64,000 nt of DNA from Posidonia oceanica (lineage: Eukaryota > Streptophyta > Magnoliopsida > Alismatales > Posidoniaceae), in NCBI GenBank assembly GCA_037176725.1, contig JAZBRS010000013.1:10977001-11041000 (forward strand). Direction: 5' to 3'. Numbering within the stretch: position 1 is the first letter of the stretch; every line of letters starts with the position of its first letter. The notes beneath the pieces were generated by a model. That model was not told where the DNA came from. It saw only the letters and a program-made list of their open reading frames with translations, and did no database searches. Made by a program: the position numbers and the translations under genes. Below are positions 44,741 through 56,235 of this stretch, in pieces.

Positions 44741-44929
44741 GCCCTGAAATATCTAGGCAAGCTCCATCAAGCGCTGGTACTGCGCCTCAGGGGCCCTGTC
44801 AGTGGGGATGCTGAAGTGCAATACCGGCGGGGGACTAGATCCAAGAGGAGGGGACACAGACTATCCAAGAGGTTGGGATCCTATAAAAATGGTCACCGCA
44901 GTAGGGCTTGTGCCATAGATGATATGGCC

Positions 44930-45184
44930 CTAGGGGTCAGAGGCAGTCGGGACAGTCTCTGGAATGCGGATGGAAGTCACCAAGGTAGCCTCGGTGATAG
45001 GATCCGGAGGGGCATAGACCTGCCTAGGCCCTGCAGAACGCAGGGGTCCCCCAAACACAAAGGGGGGAAACCCCAGTGTCGCAAAGGGCACAGAAGGGGT
45101 CAAGACGGGAGTCGGAGGGACCGAAGTGGAAACCCCCCCCCCCGCGACTGTAGTGAGCAGAGCCTCGATAGCGCGCCGGTCCAT
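44930..45184 (-). pseudogene. N-terminal gag segment of element 2
   Basis: Starting MDRRAIEALLTTV, it is a Pro-rich frame of 84 residues in the same frame as the downstream gag. It is separated from gag by stops at about 44860 and 44750. It matches the equivalent segment of element 1 (12591-12908). A C run at 45136-45146 lies within it. Confidence 0.55.
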
Positions 45185-46326
45185 AGTTGACCGCGAGCGA
45201 GTAAAAACAGGGCTGCGACGGAAAGAGGAAGGACGACGCCTAGGGGGAGCTATAGTCGCAAAGGCGAGTAGCTCAGAAAAGGAGGGTCGAAGACAAGTGT
45301 CACAACAGAGGTGTCAGTGAAGAAAAGCACTCAAGCTCCGACAAGGGAACTCGCTCACTGGTCTCTGTTACAGACAAAGCAAACAGGTGTTAGAACCTGA
45401 AAGAAAAATGCAAATGTTTAATTGGTGGTATGGATGTATTCATGTAAATGGTATGCTTTCTAGCATGCTCTCTCTCACCAATCTAGTGTGTCCTAGTAGG
45501 TTGTCTACTTCGGATTCACAAGTGTACGGGTCATCAACTCGGTCAGAAAGTAAGGCTCCCGTCTAGACCCTAGCCAGAGCTCATGTATAACGGCTGGTGC
45601 GGTAGTGGCCTTGACCCTACCGAGGCATGGGCTGTACCCTCTAGTAGCACTAACACGACCCCTGACAAGGGGGGATAGACCGATCGACTCGCCCTGTGCC
45701 AAAGCAGCTGAACGAGAGATCGGGATTGTCCTTCTCAGACTGATAGGTAGACTCAGATGAGAAGATGCATGCCCTATATGATGCTTCATGCAAAATGATT
45801 AAAGTTTTTTAATCTTGCACGTTTTATTAACCCAAGGGGGTGAAGGTGTGTTGGCATCTCTAGTTGCTCCTAGATTTGACTTTTACTTGCTGTTTTTAAT
45901 TGCCATGGGGGAAACAATAGTCTCTAGTTGTCCTTAGGCCTAATGCAAAAGGGGAAGAAAATCACCCAAACATGGCAAGCAAACAACATACAATCACTGC
46001 AAAAGGCATGGGCATGGTATGTGCGGGTGTATGTGGACATGATAGTGAAAAGAAAACAGTTATCATGTCAAAAAGCATGTATGCATGGCATGTGCATGTG
46101 TAGTGGCATAGCAATTGTGTAGAACAAAGCATTTACCACCCAAAAGGCATGTATAGTGCGACAAGCAAGTATTTAAGCATGTATAATGCGTAAATAAAGC
46201 AAGTAAAGACAATGTAAGCAATACAGCATGCAAACAGGTATAAAGCAAGCAGTAAAGCAAGGCAAGGCAAGGACAAGTGAAAAACCATGCAAGCGAAAAG
46301 CCAAAATGAAAGTCGAAGTCTAAATT
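45185..46326 (-). other. 5' leader of element 2 between gag and PBS
   Basis: It matches 12909-14250 in layout: GAGCGAGT near the start, GCATGCTCTCTCTCACC near 45460, TTTTATTAACCCAAGGGGGT near 45820, then GCAAGCAAA-rich sequence. No gene is seen. Confidence 0.55.
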
Positions 46327-46342
46327 CCCAGCGGAGTTGCCA
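46327..46342 (-). other. Primer binding site of element 2
   Basis: The plus strand reads CCCAGCGGAGTTGCCA, six bases from the LTR boundary. It is the same tRNA-Arg-like site as in element 1 with one C-to-T change. Confidence 0.75.
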
Positions 46343-46348
46343 CTTTCT

Positions 46349-49300
46349 TGTGACCGTTCGCCGCTCGGGCCCACAGTGGGTCTCGCAACACTGCCAAAGC
46401 TCGCGATGCGATCGTACCGTGAGAGAGGGTGGGAAGCCGCGATCAGTAGTGAATCCAAGGAGAAACTTGACTCAAAAACATCCAAAAAACGCGAATAAAA
46501 TAAAGATAAGAAAAAAGAGAGTCATCACCTAGTCTATTATCGGGAAGACGAGGAAAACCAAGGAAAAGCATAGAAAACAAGCAAATGAATGCAATGCTAT
46601 GCGAATTGTATGACTCGTGCCAAGGACGAGGGCAAAATGGTCATTACGGGTCCAAAGAAAGGGTAAGGACTCCTGTTACGTGCAGGGAAGGTGTTAGGCA
46701 CCCCCGACACGCTCGCTATCGGTCTTTCTTGGCTATTCTCACTTGCATTTACAGGATCATCGGCAATGATTGTCTAACTGCACGTCCAAGGGATGAGGAA
46801 TGCTATGCCATGCTATGCTTGCTAAAATGTGTGCCTAAATGCCTGAATGCCATGCATGGGAATTAAACGTGCAGCCTATGTGCTCAGCAGTGCTGCTTGT
46901 TTCCCGAACAGGGTGAACCCTGGTTCGTGAGAACTCCAGGCAGTAAGCATCACTGTCATAATGCAAATGCAGGCGATAAAACAAAACGCCGATAAAACCA
47001 CGCAATGCAAGTGTACGACATGCAAAGGGGAAAGGAAAAAAGGGCAGAAAAGCCAAGTAAAACCATGCAATGCAAGTGTGAAACAAGCAAAGGGGAAAGA
47101 AAACAAGGGCGAAAAGTCCTAATCTACATGCACGAGAAAACAGGGTGGGGAAACAATGCATGCAGTGCAAGTGGCAGGCAATAAGTGGTATGCAGTGATT
47201 CAGATGGACTTATCTTGAAGATCTGAGGCCTGATTTGAAATAACTTTGGTTAGATCCAACAGTCCGATCAAAAGTTATTCAGGTTTCAAGTCAGATGGCT
47301 CAAGGGCTTGAAAAAGTGATCTAAGTGGGGGCCTAAGTGCAAATTACCGCTATGTGTGTGCAATGTAGGGTGTCCTACATGCAATGAGGGTAACAATGCT
47401 CAAACAAGTGAGAGAGTGCAGTATGTAATGATATAGGGATGCTATGCATGTAAAGATGCAAAGACAGGGACTTAGGTGCAATTATAGAGAACTGTAGGGG
47501 CCTAAGTGCAATTAGAATAAATGTAGGGGCCTAAGTGCAATTAGAGGAAAATGCAGGGGCCTACATGCAATTAAAGGAAATGTAGGGGCCTAAGTGCAAT
47601 TAGAGGAAAATGCAGGGGCCTACAAGCAATTAGAGGAAATGCAGGGGCCTATATGCAAAAACATGGCAAAATGCAATGCAACAGGACAAATGCATGCTGA
47701 AATGTAGATGCAGCAAGGTATGGAGCCAACAGGGGCCAAATGCAGCATTAAGTAAAAGTAGGCATGCAATAAAGCAATAAAAGGACCTACATGTAATTTT
47801 AAAAACATGCGGGGCTTAAATGCAATGCAAAAGGAACAGGTAGGCAGACAACAGTTGGATTTTAGCACTAACATGCGATTAGACTTAATTGTTGGGTTTT
47901 ATTGCAAAGCAGGATACAAGCATGCTGAAATTAGGCATAAGGACCTATATGCAATTTTAGAAACATGGAGGACATTTAAGTAATGCAATATGGTTTAGAA
48001 CATGATTTAAAAGAATGATTCAAAGCAATATGGACTGATATGCAATTAACACAAGTTTCTGGGTTTTTCTGCAATGCAATAAGGTTTAAATGCAGAATTA
48101 AATGAATGATAAACAACAGATGGACTTAAATGCAATTACAACATTTTTTTGGATTTTTCTGCAATGCAATAAGATAAAAAACCAGATTTAAATGACATGA
48201 TGAATGCTTTGAGGACTTAGATGCAATTACAGCATTTTTCTGGATTTTATGCAATGCAATAAGGTTAAAATGCAGAATTAAATGAATGATAAACAGTAGA
48301 TGGACTGATATGCAATTACAACATATTTTTGGATTTTTCTGTAATGCAATTAGGTTTAAAATCACATTTAAATCACATGATATCAAGTGAACTGGACTTA
48401 AATGCAATTAATTAAACAAGCAGATATTTAATGCAATGCAGTATGATTACAAATGCAAATTAAATGACTTTTAAACAACTGATGGACTGAAATGCAAAAT
48501 AAATAAGCCAGAGGGCTTAAGTGCAATGCAGCAAAGTTAAATAAAGCATAATTTAAATAACTTGAATTAAACCTGGACTGAAATGTAAATATGAAAACCT
48601 GCAGCATTTTAATTCAATGCAATATAGTTTTAATTCCAGATTAAATGATTTTTCTCAATTGAAAATGGATTGGAAAGTAAATAAACAAAACCAGAGGACC
48701 TGATTGCAATGCAGTAATATTTAAAACAGAAATTAAATAACTTCAATTGAAAGTTGGACTAGAAAGTAAGTAAAATAACTCGCAGAACTTTAATTCAATG
48801 CAATATAGTTTAAATGCGGAATTAAATGATTTATAAACCAGCATAGGACCGCAAAGTAAATAAAGTAAAGCTCTGGACTTAATTTCAATGCATGAATCAA
48901 ACTAAAAAATAAAACCTAAATTAATGCTACAGTATGAACAGTGCCGCCCAATACTGCAGCACCTTCGTCGGGGAAGAAGAGGCTATTACGGCGGTGGGCG
49001 GCAGCTGTTGGCCAGTCTGAGGCTCCTGGAAGTTGGAGGTTGTGCGTTCGGCGGCTCCGGCGGTCTTAGCGGCTCGAGGCGGTGTCCGTAGTGCTCTGTC
49101 GACCAAGGTGGACTTCTGTAGAGGAGGTCGGAGGCGGGGCTGGTGTTGGAGGCAGCGGCGGAGCTCGGGCGGGGCTGGATCACGTTCCTGGAAGTCCGGC
49201 GAAGCTCGAGGGAAGGTCTGGAGACCGGAGCTGGCCAGGAGCGCTCTGTCGATGTCGGTGCAGAAGCCCGGCGATTTACAGAGGCAGAGCGGGTGCAGAA

Positions 49301-51024
49301 AGCCTCGATGACGGTTGCGAGGGGCTGGAGCAGGTCTTTGGTGCTCCGGCGGAGCTTGGGGGAGGTTTCAGAGGAACAGCGGAGGTCCAGAGCGCTCGGC
49401 GTGCGGCGGTGGCAGACGAAGCTCGCTAGGGAAGAAAACTGTAGCGGCGGAGGCGATAATGGGCTACAAGGCTCTAAACCTAGCTCTACCTATCTAGAAA
49501 GCAAGATAGACATGCATGGAGTTTAAATGTATGGTCTATTACCTGTCACGATTGCTGGAGCGTGCTGTCGACCTCAAGTGGGTTCGACAGTCCGGCGAGA
49601 GGTCGCGGCAGCGCTGCGGAGGACGACTGCGGCGCGCGGCGATCCGAGGCAGTTCTTGGTGTCGCAGGGAAGGTGTGGAGCTGCTCAGAAGCTGGTTTTG
49701 CTGCACTAGAAGGAAATCCAGATTTTGGATGGCTCACTGATTTTTTGTAGCTCTCTTCTACTGTGTGGCTCTCTGGGGGTTTTGGGATCGCTCTCTGGGA
49801 TTGTGGAGGCGCAAGGAAGAGGATGGTGGGTCGTGTGTGAGTCTCAGGTGGCTGCTCTGGTTGCAGATGGGTGCTGGAAGGTGGGTGGAGGTGTTGTAGT
49901 GGGTTCTGGGAGTCCTGTGGGTGTTAGGAAAGGTCGGGTCCTGGTCCTCGACCACAGAGGTGGCAGGGTATGGGGGAGTGGTGGCAGGCCGGTCGTGGGG
50001 TGATGGAGGTCGTGGGTGGTTGTCAGGGAGGAGTGGTGGATGTCGTGGGTGATGGCAGGTTGTGGTTTGAAAATGGAGGGAAAGGAGAAAAGGGAAAGAA
50101 GGAGGTTGTGGGCTGGCTATGGAAAAGAGAAAAGAAGGGAGAAGGGCCGAGCCCGAGGAAGAAAAAAGAAAAAAGAAAAAAGGAGGAGGAGGGGAAAGAT
50201 GGGCTGGGCTTGGCCTGTGGAGGAAGAAGAAAAAAGAAAAAAAATGAGTTGGTGGCTGTGGGCTGGGCCTGTGGAGGAAGAAGAAAAAAGAAAATAAAGG
50301 AGGAGGAGAAGTTGGTGGGCTAGGCTGAATTGGTTTAAAAGAAAGAGAAAGAAAAGAAAGAGGCGAAGAAGAAAGAAAAGGAAAGGAAAGAAAGAAAGGA
50401 AGAAAGAAAGAAAGAAAGGAAGATGGAATAGGGAGAAGGAAAGGGGGCTTGGGCTTGGCTTTGGTTTTGTGACCTAGTGCTTTTCTAGGGTCTAGATGTT
50501 CATGACCTAGTGCTTTTCTTGGGTTTAGATGGGTGTGACCTAGGGTTTTTCTAGGGTGTTGGGTTTAGGTTTTTACCTAGGTTTTCTAGGGTTTGACCTA
50601 GGGTTTAACTTAGGGTTTTGTGAGTGTAAACCTAGGGTTTATGATCCTAGGGTTTTGATGGGAGATTCCGAGGGTTTTTGTGAGTGTAACCTAGGGTTTA
50701 TGTGAGGGGTTTGACCTAGGGTTTTGTTCTAGGGTTTTGATGGGTTTTAACCTAGGTTTTCTAGGGTTTAGGGTTTAGGTTTCTACCTAGGTTTTCTAGG
50801 GTTTAGGGTTTAGTTATCTACCTAGGTTTTCTAGGGTTTAATCTATCGTTTTCTAGGTTATTAACCTCAGTTTCATGCAAAGATTTCTTGGATTTTTGTA
50901 GTAGGTTTTCTAGGTTCTCTAGGTTTTATGTTTTAATTTTCTGGCTTTTTGTGTGGGGGTTTTCTAAGTCATTCCACCAAAGAGAGAGAGCCACTAAACA
51001 GTGGTCAAAAGTGGGGTGTCAACA
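46349..51024 (-). repeat. 5' LTR of element 2, 4676 bp
   Basis: It starts TGTGACCG next to the PBS and ends GTGTCAACA at 51024, followed by GGAAG. It carries the conserved LTR-end block at 46660-46731, the shortened minisatellite at 47460-47660, a GC-rich island at 48950-50100 and the TTTAGGG-rich tract at 50460-50880. The region 47950-48920 is AT-rich with TGCAATGCAATA words. Confidence 0.88.
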
Positions 51025-51029
51025 GGAAG
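51025..51029. repeat. Target site duplication GGAAG, right copy
   Basis: It directly follows the right LTR and is identical to 26387-26391. Confidence 0.9.
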
Positions 51030-51262
51030 TGTTGAAGCATCCTCTCGCCAAACAGCTGCTTCGCATCCAAAGCCCCAAAAACATAGTAATTGCAGTAATC
51101 AAGCCTTCCCCTTCTCCCTGTTTTCGAAAACCAAAGTCAAGGACGAGCACTTTTTGCATAGCCCTCGCTCAGAGGCTCCGCGCTTTTCATATTTTGGCCA
51201 CCTACCGCTTTGGGTGGTCTATGATGACCAGCATGTTCATCGTTTGCCACTTCGTGGCGTAA
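51030..51262 (+). other. Right half of an open frame interrupted by element 2
   Basis: In register with 26166-26391 when the insertion and one GGAAG are removed, it runs to a stop at 51260-51262. No domain is recognised. Together the two halves give roughly 150 codons without a stop. Confidence 0.3.
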
Positions 51263-51678
51263 CATCGCATGCCCAGTCTGAGACCATTGCACACCCACCG
51301 CATTCTTTCTTGCATCTATTTGCCTGCATTCCCCATCGGCATTTAACACCCACCACGATGGGCCCTCGCATTCTTCTTGCATTCATCCTTGCATTCACTC
51401 TTCTGCATCGGGCTGGCATCCCTAACTGCTCGGTTGACGCCTGTTAAAATGTCTGCATCAGGCTGGCAGCCCTAACTGCCCAGTTGACACCCGTTAAAAT
51501 GTCTGCATCGGACTGGCAACCCTAACTGCCAGGTTGACACCCATTAAAATGTCTGCACCAGGTTGGCAGACCTAACTGCCCGGTTGACGCCGTCAAAATG
51601 TCGGCACTGGGTTGGTACCCCTAACTACTCTGTTGGCAAGCATGTCAGTTTTGTCTCCATTTTCTCAATCTCGATGCC

Positions 51679-51733
51679 AAGGGCGCTTCGGCTGTCCCCT
51701 GGTATCTTTCGCCCGATACTAGGGGCATCTTTT
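51679..51733 (+). repeat. GGGGCATC-type hairpin of element 4
   Basis: CCCCTGGTATC and GATACTAGGGG form an 11-pair stem with one mismatch around TTTCGCCC, followed by CATC. It is the plus-strand counterpart of 4606-4632. Partial copies with ACCAGGGGCATC recur in each 204-bp repeat to its right. Confidence 0.7.
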
Positions 51734-51769
51734 CTGCTGCCCTGTGGTATCGCATTCTCATCTGCATCC

Positions 51770-52860
51770 GTACTGACACCCCTAACTGTCACAGGAGCAT
51801 CTATGGGCCTCTGCCACACCTTCGGGTGCGGTATTCCTGTTGCATTTTTTCATCTGTGGTAGCAAGTTGTCCGACTTGTCACCACCCCTCTTGATTGACA
51901 GACTCGCTAGCTTGTCATCGCCCTCGATACTAGGGGCATCTTTGCTACCCCTTGGAATCGTCTCATCCTCCATGGGCTGACACCCCTAACTATCACAGGA
52001 GCGTCTACGAACCTTTGCCACACCTTTGGGTGTGGTATTCCCGTTGCATTTTTGAACATGTGGTAGCAAGTCGTTTGACATGTCACCACCCCTCTTGACT
52101 GACAGACTCCCTGGCTTGTCATTGCCCTCGATACCAGGGGCATCTTTGCTGCCCCTTGGAATCATCTCATCCTCCACGAGTTGATACCCCTAACTGTCAC
52201 AGGAGCGTTATGGACCTCTGCCACACCTTCGAGTGCGGTATTCCCGTTGCATTTTTGCGTCTGTGGTAGCAAGTCATCCGACATGTCACCACCCCTCTTG
52301 ACTGACAGACTCGCTTGCTTGTCATTGCCCTCGATACTAGGGGCATCTTTGCTGCCCTTTGGAATCGTCTCATCCTCCACGGGCTGACACCCCTAACTGT
52401 CACGGGAGCGTCTACGGACCTCTACCATACCTTCGGGTGCGGTATTCCTGTTGCATTTTTGCATCTGTGGTAGCAAGTCGTCCGACATGTCACCACCCCT
52501 CTTGACTGACAGACTCGCTAGTCTGTCATCACCCTCGTTACCAGGGACATCTTTGCTGCCCCTTGGAATCGTCTCATCCTCCACAGGCTAACACCCCTAA
52601 CTGTCACCAGAGCGTCTACGGACCTCTGGCACACCTTTGGGTGCGGTATTCCCGTTGCATTTTTGCATCTATGGTAGCAAGTCATCCAACTTGTCACCAC
52701 CCCTCTTGACTGATAGACTCGCTAGCCTATCATCGCCCTCGATACCAGGGGCATCTTTGCTACCCCTTGGAATCGTCTCATCCTCCATAGGCTAACATCC
52801 CTAACTATCACGGGATAGTCTACAGAGCTCTGCCACATCTTTGGGTTCGGTATTCCCATC
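51770..52860 (+). repeat. ~204-bp tandem repeat, five units
   Basis: Starts of the CACCCCTAACT word fall near 51776, 51980, 52184, 52387, 52590 and 52796. Each unit holds one pseudoknot-like motif, a GTCGTCCGACATGTCACC word, a TGACAGACT/AGTCTGTCA hairpin (52507-52528 in unit 4) and a GGGGCATC word. Frames on the minus strand are open in fragments of 60-70 codons that repeat; these reflect the repeat, not genes. Confidence 0.8.
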
Positions 52861-53180
52861 ACATTCCGCCCATTCATCGGGCTGATAGCCCTAACTATTC
52901 AGTGATGAGTCCGTCAACTCCTCTTGGGCTAATAGCCCTAACTATCCGTTGATGAGTCTGTTAACTCCTTGGGTTGATACCCCTGACTATCCGTTGATGA
53001 GTCCATTAACTCCTCGGGCTGATAACCTTAACTATCTGGCGATGAGTCTGTCAACTTATCATGCCCCTCATCATTGCATAGCATTTTGTTGCATGTCACA
53101 ACATCTCATTACAAGCCATCACGCACTTTGCATTTGTCCCCATTAGAGTCATCACTAGCATCGCATTTTCGCATCACCCG

Positions 53181-53672
53181 GGCATTACGTGCTTAGGAAT
53201 CGAACCCTTGGATTTGCGTATTGCTCAAGGTGGCGTCCTCAACACCCACAACTCTTTGCAGTTTGCCTGCTTAGGATGACACCCATGGTAGTGCATGACC
53301 AGGATCACTTTCTTAGCATAGCATGCTTAGCATCGCATTACACTGTATATACACTGTCTCAGATTGCATGCCATTACATTGCATTGCATTGCATTTATAC
53401 TACATTGTATCACATGACCTCGCATTGCATCACATTTGCATTGCATTGCATTACACCGCATTCTCATTGCACTGACATACTCCATGCAGCTATCACACTA
53501 ACTCCCACATTCCGCATCCCCCGGCATTGCGTGCCTAGTAATCGAATCCCTGGTTCGCGTATTGCTCAAGGTGGTATCCTCAGCTACACAACACTCTCTG
53601 CAGTTTGCCTACTTAGGATGACACCTGCGGTAGTGCACGGCTAGTATCATTTTCTCAACATTACGTGCCCAG
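53181..53672. repeat. Duplicated ~150-bp segment
   Basis: Sequence at 53181-53330 recurs at 53523-53672 with about one change in eight (GTGCTTAGGAATCGAACC against GTGCCTAGTAATCGAATC, both followed by GCGTATTGCTCAAGGTGG). GCATT-rich sequence lies between. No gene is visible. Confidence 0.65.
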
Positions 53673-54126
53673 CATCGCATGCACAACCCCAACATTGCAT
53701 ACACAGCATCCGCATTGCCATCGCTTAGAGCAGAGCTCAGTGAATGGCAGCGTCACTTAGAGCAGTGCTCAGTGACCCGCAGCTACAGCACCAGAAGTCA
53801 CCTAGAGACTCAGTGCACAGCATCGCATCACCCACATCAGCATCGCACTTGCATCCGCACCGCACACGCATGCATCGCCTGCATCCCCCCTAGAGGAGTT
53901 CAACGCAATGAGCATTAGCGTAAGCATCACACCAGCATTCAGCATGACCATTAGCATCTCATTCTAGCGTCTGCATCTGCATCTGCATTGTGGCAATGAG
54001 TCATGACTTTCGGTGCATCCACAGAATAAGTGACTCACACCAACAGCAAACACCACCTCTCGTCTGGCTTCGAGTGGGGTGTCTAGTCAACCCTAAGCCA
54101 TGGTCTCACTACGCTTGACCATGCTC
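53673..54126. other. Noncoding spacer before PPT of element 4
   Basis: It is rich in GCATC/GCATT words, with duplicated TTAGAGCAG(A/T)GCTCAGTGA near 53727-53772. A short segment (53995-54135) resembles the reverse of the LTR-proximal end of elements 1 and 2 (GTGACTCACACCAAC, TGAGAGGGGCATC type). No ORF is supported. Confidence 0.5.
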
Positions 54127-54139
54127 AGAGAGGGGCATC
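54127..54139 (+). other. Polypurine tract of element 4
   Basis: AGAGAGGGGCATC (with the preceding C) lies directly before TGTAGACACC at 54140. It is the same motif as the other PPTs. Confidence 0.7.
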
Positions 54140-56190
54140 TGTAGACACCCCAATTTGACGCCACTCGTAGGCGGATTTCTCCGGAAGAGGCTCGCTTCAG
54201 TCACGACGAGGCATTACCCACACAATGGCCCAAACCTACCCAAACACCTAAAACCTCACCAAAACCCATCACACCACTAGCCTTCACAAAGCCCAAGCCC
54301 TTGGCAGTCCAAAATCCAGGGAAATGGGCCCAGAATCCATTGCAACAAGCTCTGTCCAGTCGGCACATGTATTACATGCGCGGGTATGTCCCGCGTATTG
54401 CATGCGCGGTTTGCCCTAAATTAGAGGCCATTGCAGACCGCCTGAGCTCACCATGCATTCACCATGGTTGGCCCGTGCCTGGATTTTGATGCTCGTCCCA
54501 TGGACCTAGATCACTAGGCTCGAGCCAGGAGCCATTTCCACCACCGACTCCACCCCTCTGTGCGCCCAGCCACCTACACAAAGTCAGCCCTCGCGCATGC
54601 ACTGTGCACGGCCTTGCAACCCCTATGCACTGTACCACCTCCCTTTCGACACCTCTACGTCACACGGCCGCATGTGCACCTCACCCTGCCACCTTGTGTC
54701 ACTTCTCGTGCACGCCACCTCCTGCCCAGCTAGTGGTTGCCTAGAAAATGCCCCAACCACTCTCACGTTGAGGAGGTCGGACCATTTTTTCCCGAGGAGG
54801 AGAGACAATTCTTCCGGGGGGAACCTAGACTGAAGGCACACCGCCCTCGAGTGTTCCCCCACCTTCCTGGCTCCTTGGACACCTGCTTGGCTTTCCCCAC
54901 ATCGCCCAGTAGCCTCCGACCATCGCCACCACCAGCAGTAGCACATTTCTTCCCCAACTTCGGCCACTCATCTCCAATTCCGACCATCGAAACATCAAAC
55001 CTCCACTGCCTAGCCTTCCTACCGCAAGCCTGCCACCCCACAACCAAGCTTGAACACCCAGCAACTCCTTAGTAACCTCCAGCCTCAGCCTCCATTGCTC
55101 CAAAGCACCCACAACTCGGAGAAGCCCGCCACGAGCCACGCTGGGAGGACAACTCGTTCCGGCCACCCCCGCAGGTATACCTCTTGCCCTAAAGCATAGG
55201 AATGTAGTGTACTAGCTTTGCTTGCCGTTCCCCTTGCAATTTGCACGTTTTCAGTAGCTTTTTGTCCTTTCGTGGCCCTGTCCGGTGACACATTCACCGC
55301 CTGCGCGAGGCCGACAGTCGATGAGCGCAAGGCCTAGCCGTTCACCATCTTGGTTTGCTCTCTATGTTTCTTTCCTCCCTCTCACCCACTGATGCGCCCC
55401 AAGTGCATGTCTCGAGCTCACGGCCTCTCCTATGGCCGGCTGAGCCCGAAATCATCGGCACAACACCACCGGGACGAGGGAGGATGGTTGTTGGCCATTT
55501 TGCTGATTTGTTTGCATCCTCGAGGTCCCCCTGGGTCTCCTCTCATCTCCACAATGAGCCACGACCGAGGTCCGTGAGTTCCTGGCCCTTCCAGTGGCCG
55601 GCAGACCCACTGGTTTCCGGCGGTGTGGCATGGAGGTGGGAGGATCGATGCACTCCTCTATTTTGCGTCCCGATTGAATGATTTTGTTCTCTGTAGTGCC
55701 ATCTTGCTTTCCCAATACATACTTGCATGTTTTGCATCACTGGCGACGCGTGGTTTGGTGATGAAGTCCGGCCCTTGGACTGTCTGGTCGGACTGTTGGT
55801 TTCCCCTACGTTTTTGATAGTCCCATGCTGGACTTTGAGCCGATTATCTCACGATCCAGGCACCCATTTTACAAACTAATTGCAAGGTTTTGTTTGTGGT
55901 TGTGTCTTCTAACTTTCCATATCATTAGTCGCATGTTTTACATCGTTTGCATAGCATAGTCGAGAGATGAAAGTTCACTATTGGAGAGCAGTCTGTTGTG
56001 CGTATTGCATGCGCGTATTGGATGCGTGTTTCCAACAGAATCCAGATAGTGAATAGAGCTCCGGTTTGTCACCTTGTCACTTGATTTCTTAGCTTGCTTG
56101 CTACTGATTCTGGCTTCCTAGCATGTTCTATCAGTCTTCCATAGCATCATGACAATAAACATCCATTTCTAGCCATGGAAAATTAAGATG
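54140..56190 (+). repeat. LTR of element 4, interrupted at its right side
   Basis: It starts TGTAGACACCCCAATTTGAC after the PPT. It has a GACGCCACTCGTAGGCGG word near 54159 of the kind expanded in the solo LTR. It is GC-rich to about 55600, then more AT-rich. No conserved LTR-end block is reached: the sequence runs into the Harbinger-like region near 56190, so the LTR is truncated or interrupted. ORFs in it are not credible. Confidence 0.5.
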
Positions 56191-56235
56191 CATAGCCTAA
56201 CAACCCTAAAAAAAGATACTGAGAATGCAAAAGCC

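Larger units (their letters stand above)
26392..51024 (-). mobile_element. Element 2: complete but decayed Tat/Ogre-type retrotransposon, 24.6 kb
   Basis: Two LTRs (26392-31399 and 46349-51024) are flanked by GGAAG and enclose a 14.9-kb internal region on the minus strand. The order is PBS, leader, gag, protease, acidic linker, RT, RNase H, archaeal-like RNase H, integrase, a DUF7745-like ORF, hairpin arrays and PPT. The second RNase H and the size place it in the Tat/Ogre lineage. gag-PR and pol sit in a single reading frame, broken by about a dozen nonsense codons, mostly TAG. The integrase has also lost a catalytic Asp. It is therefore not autonomous now. Element 1 is a close relative that lacks pol. 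Confidence 0.9.
51410..53060 (+). repeat. Pseudoknot-like hairpin array of element 4
   Basis: The sense strand is plus here. Units have the conserved core CCCTAAC between stems, for example 51461-51480 (S1 GGC/GCC, S2 GGCA/TGCC), 51560-51580 (S1 AGGT/ACCT, S2 GGCA/TGCC), 52381-52402 (S1 GGG/CCC, S2 TGACA/TGTCA) and 52926-52946 (S1 GGGC/GCCC, S2 ATA/TAT). The topology is that of elements 1 and 2, but most stem sequences are different. It precedes the PPT at 54127-54139, so it occupies the same part of the element. Confidence 0.72.

Noticed and set aside
54597..55166. Overlapping ORFs on both strands in the LTR of element 4
   Set aside because: This is GC-rich LTR sequence with no recognisable domain and no conserved frame in related LTRs.
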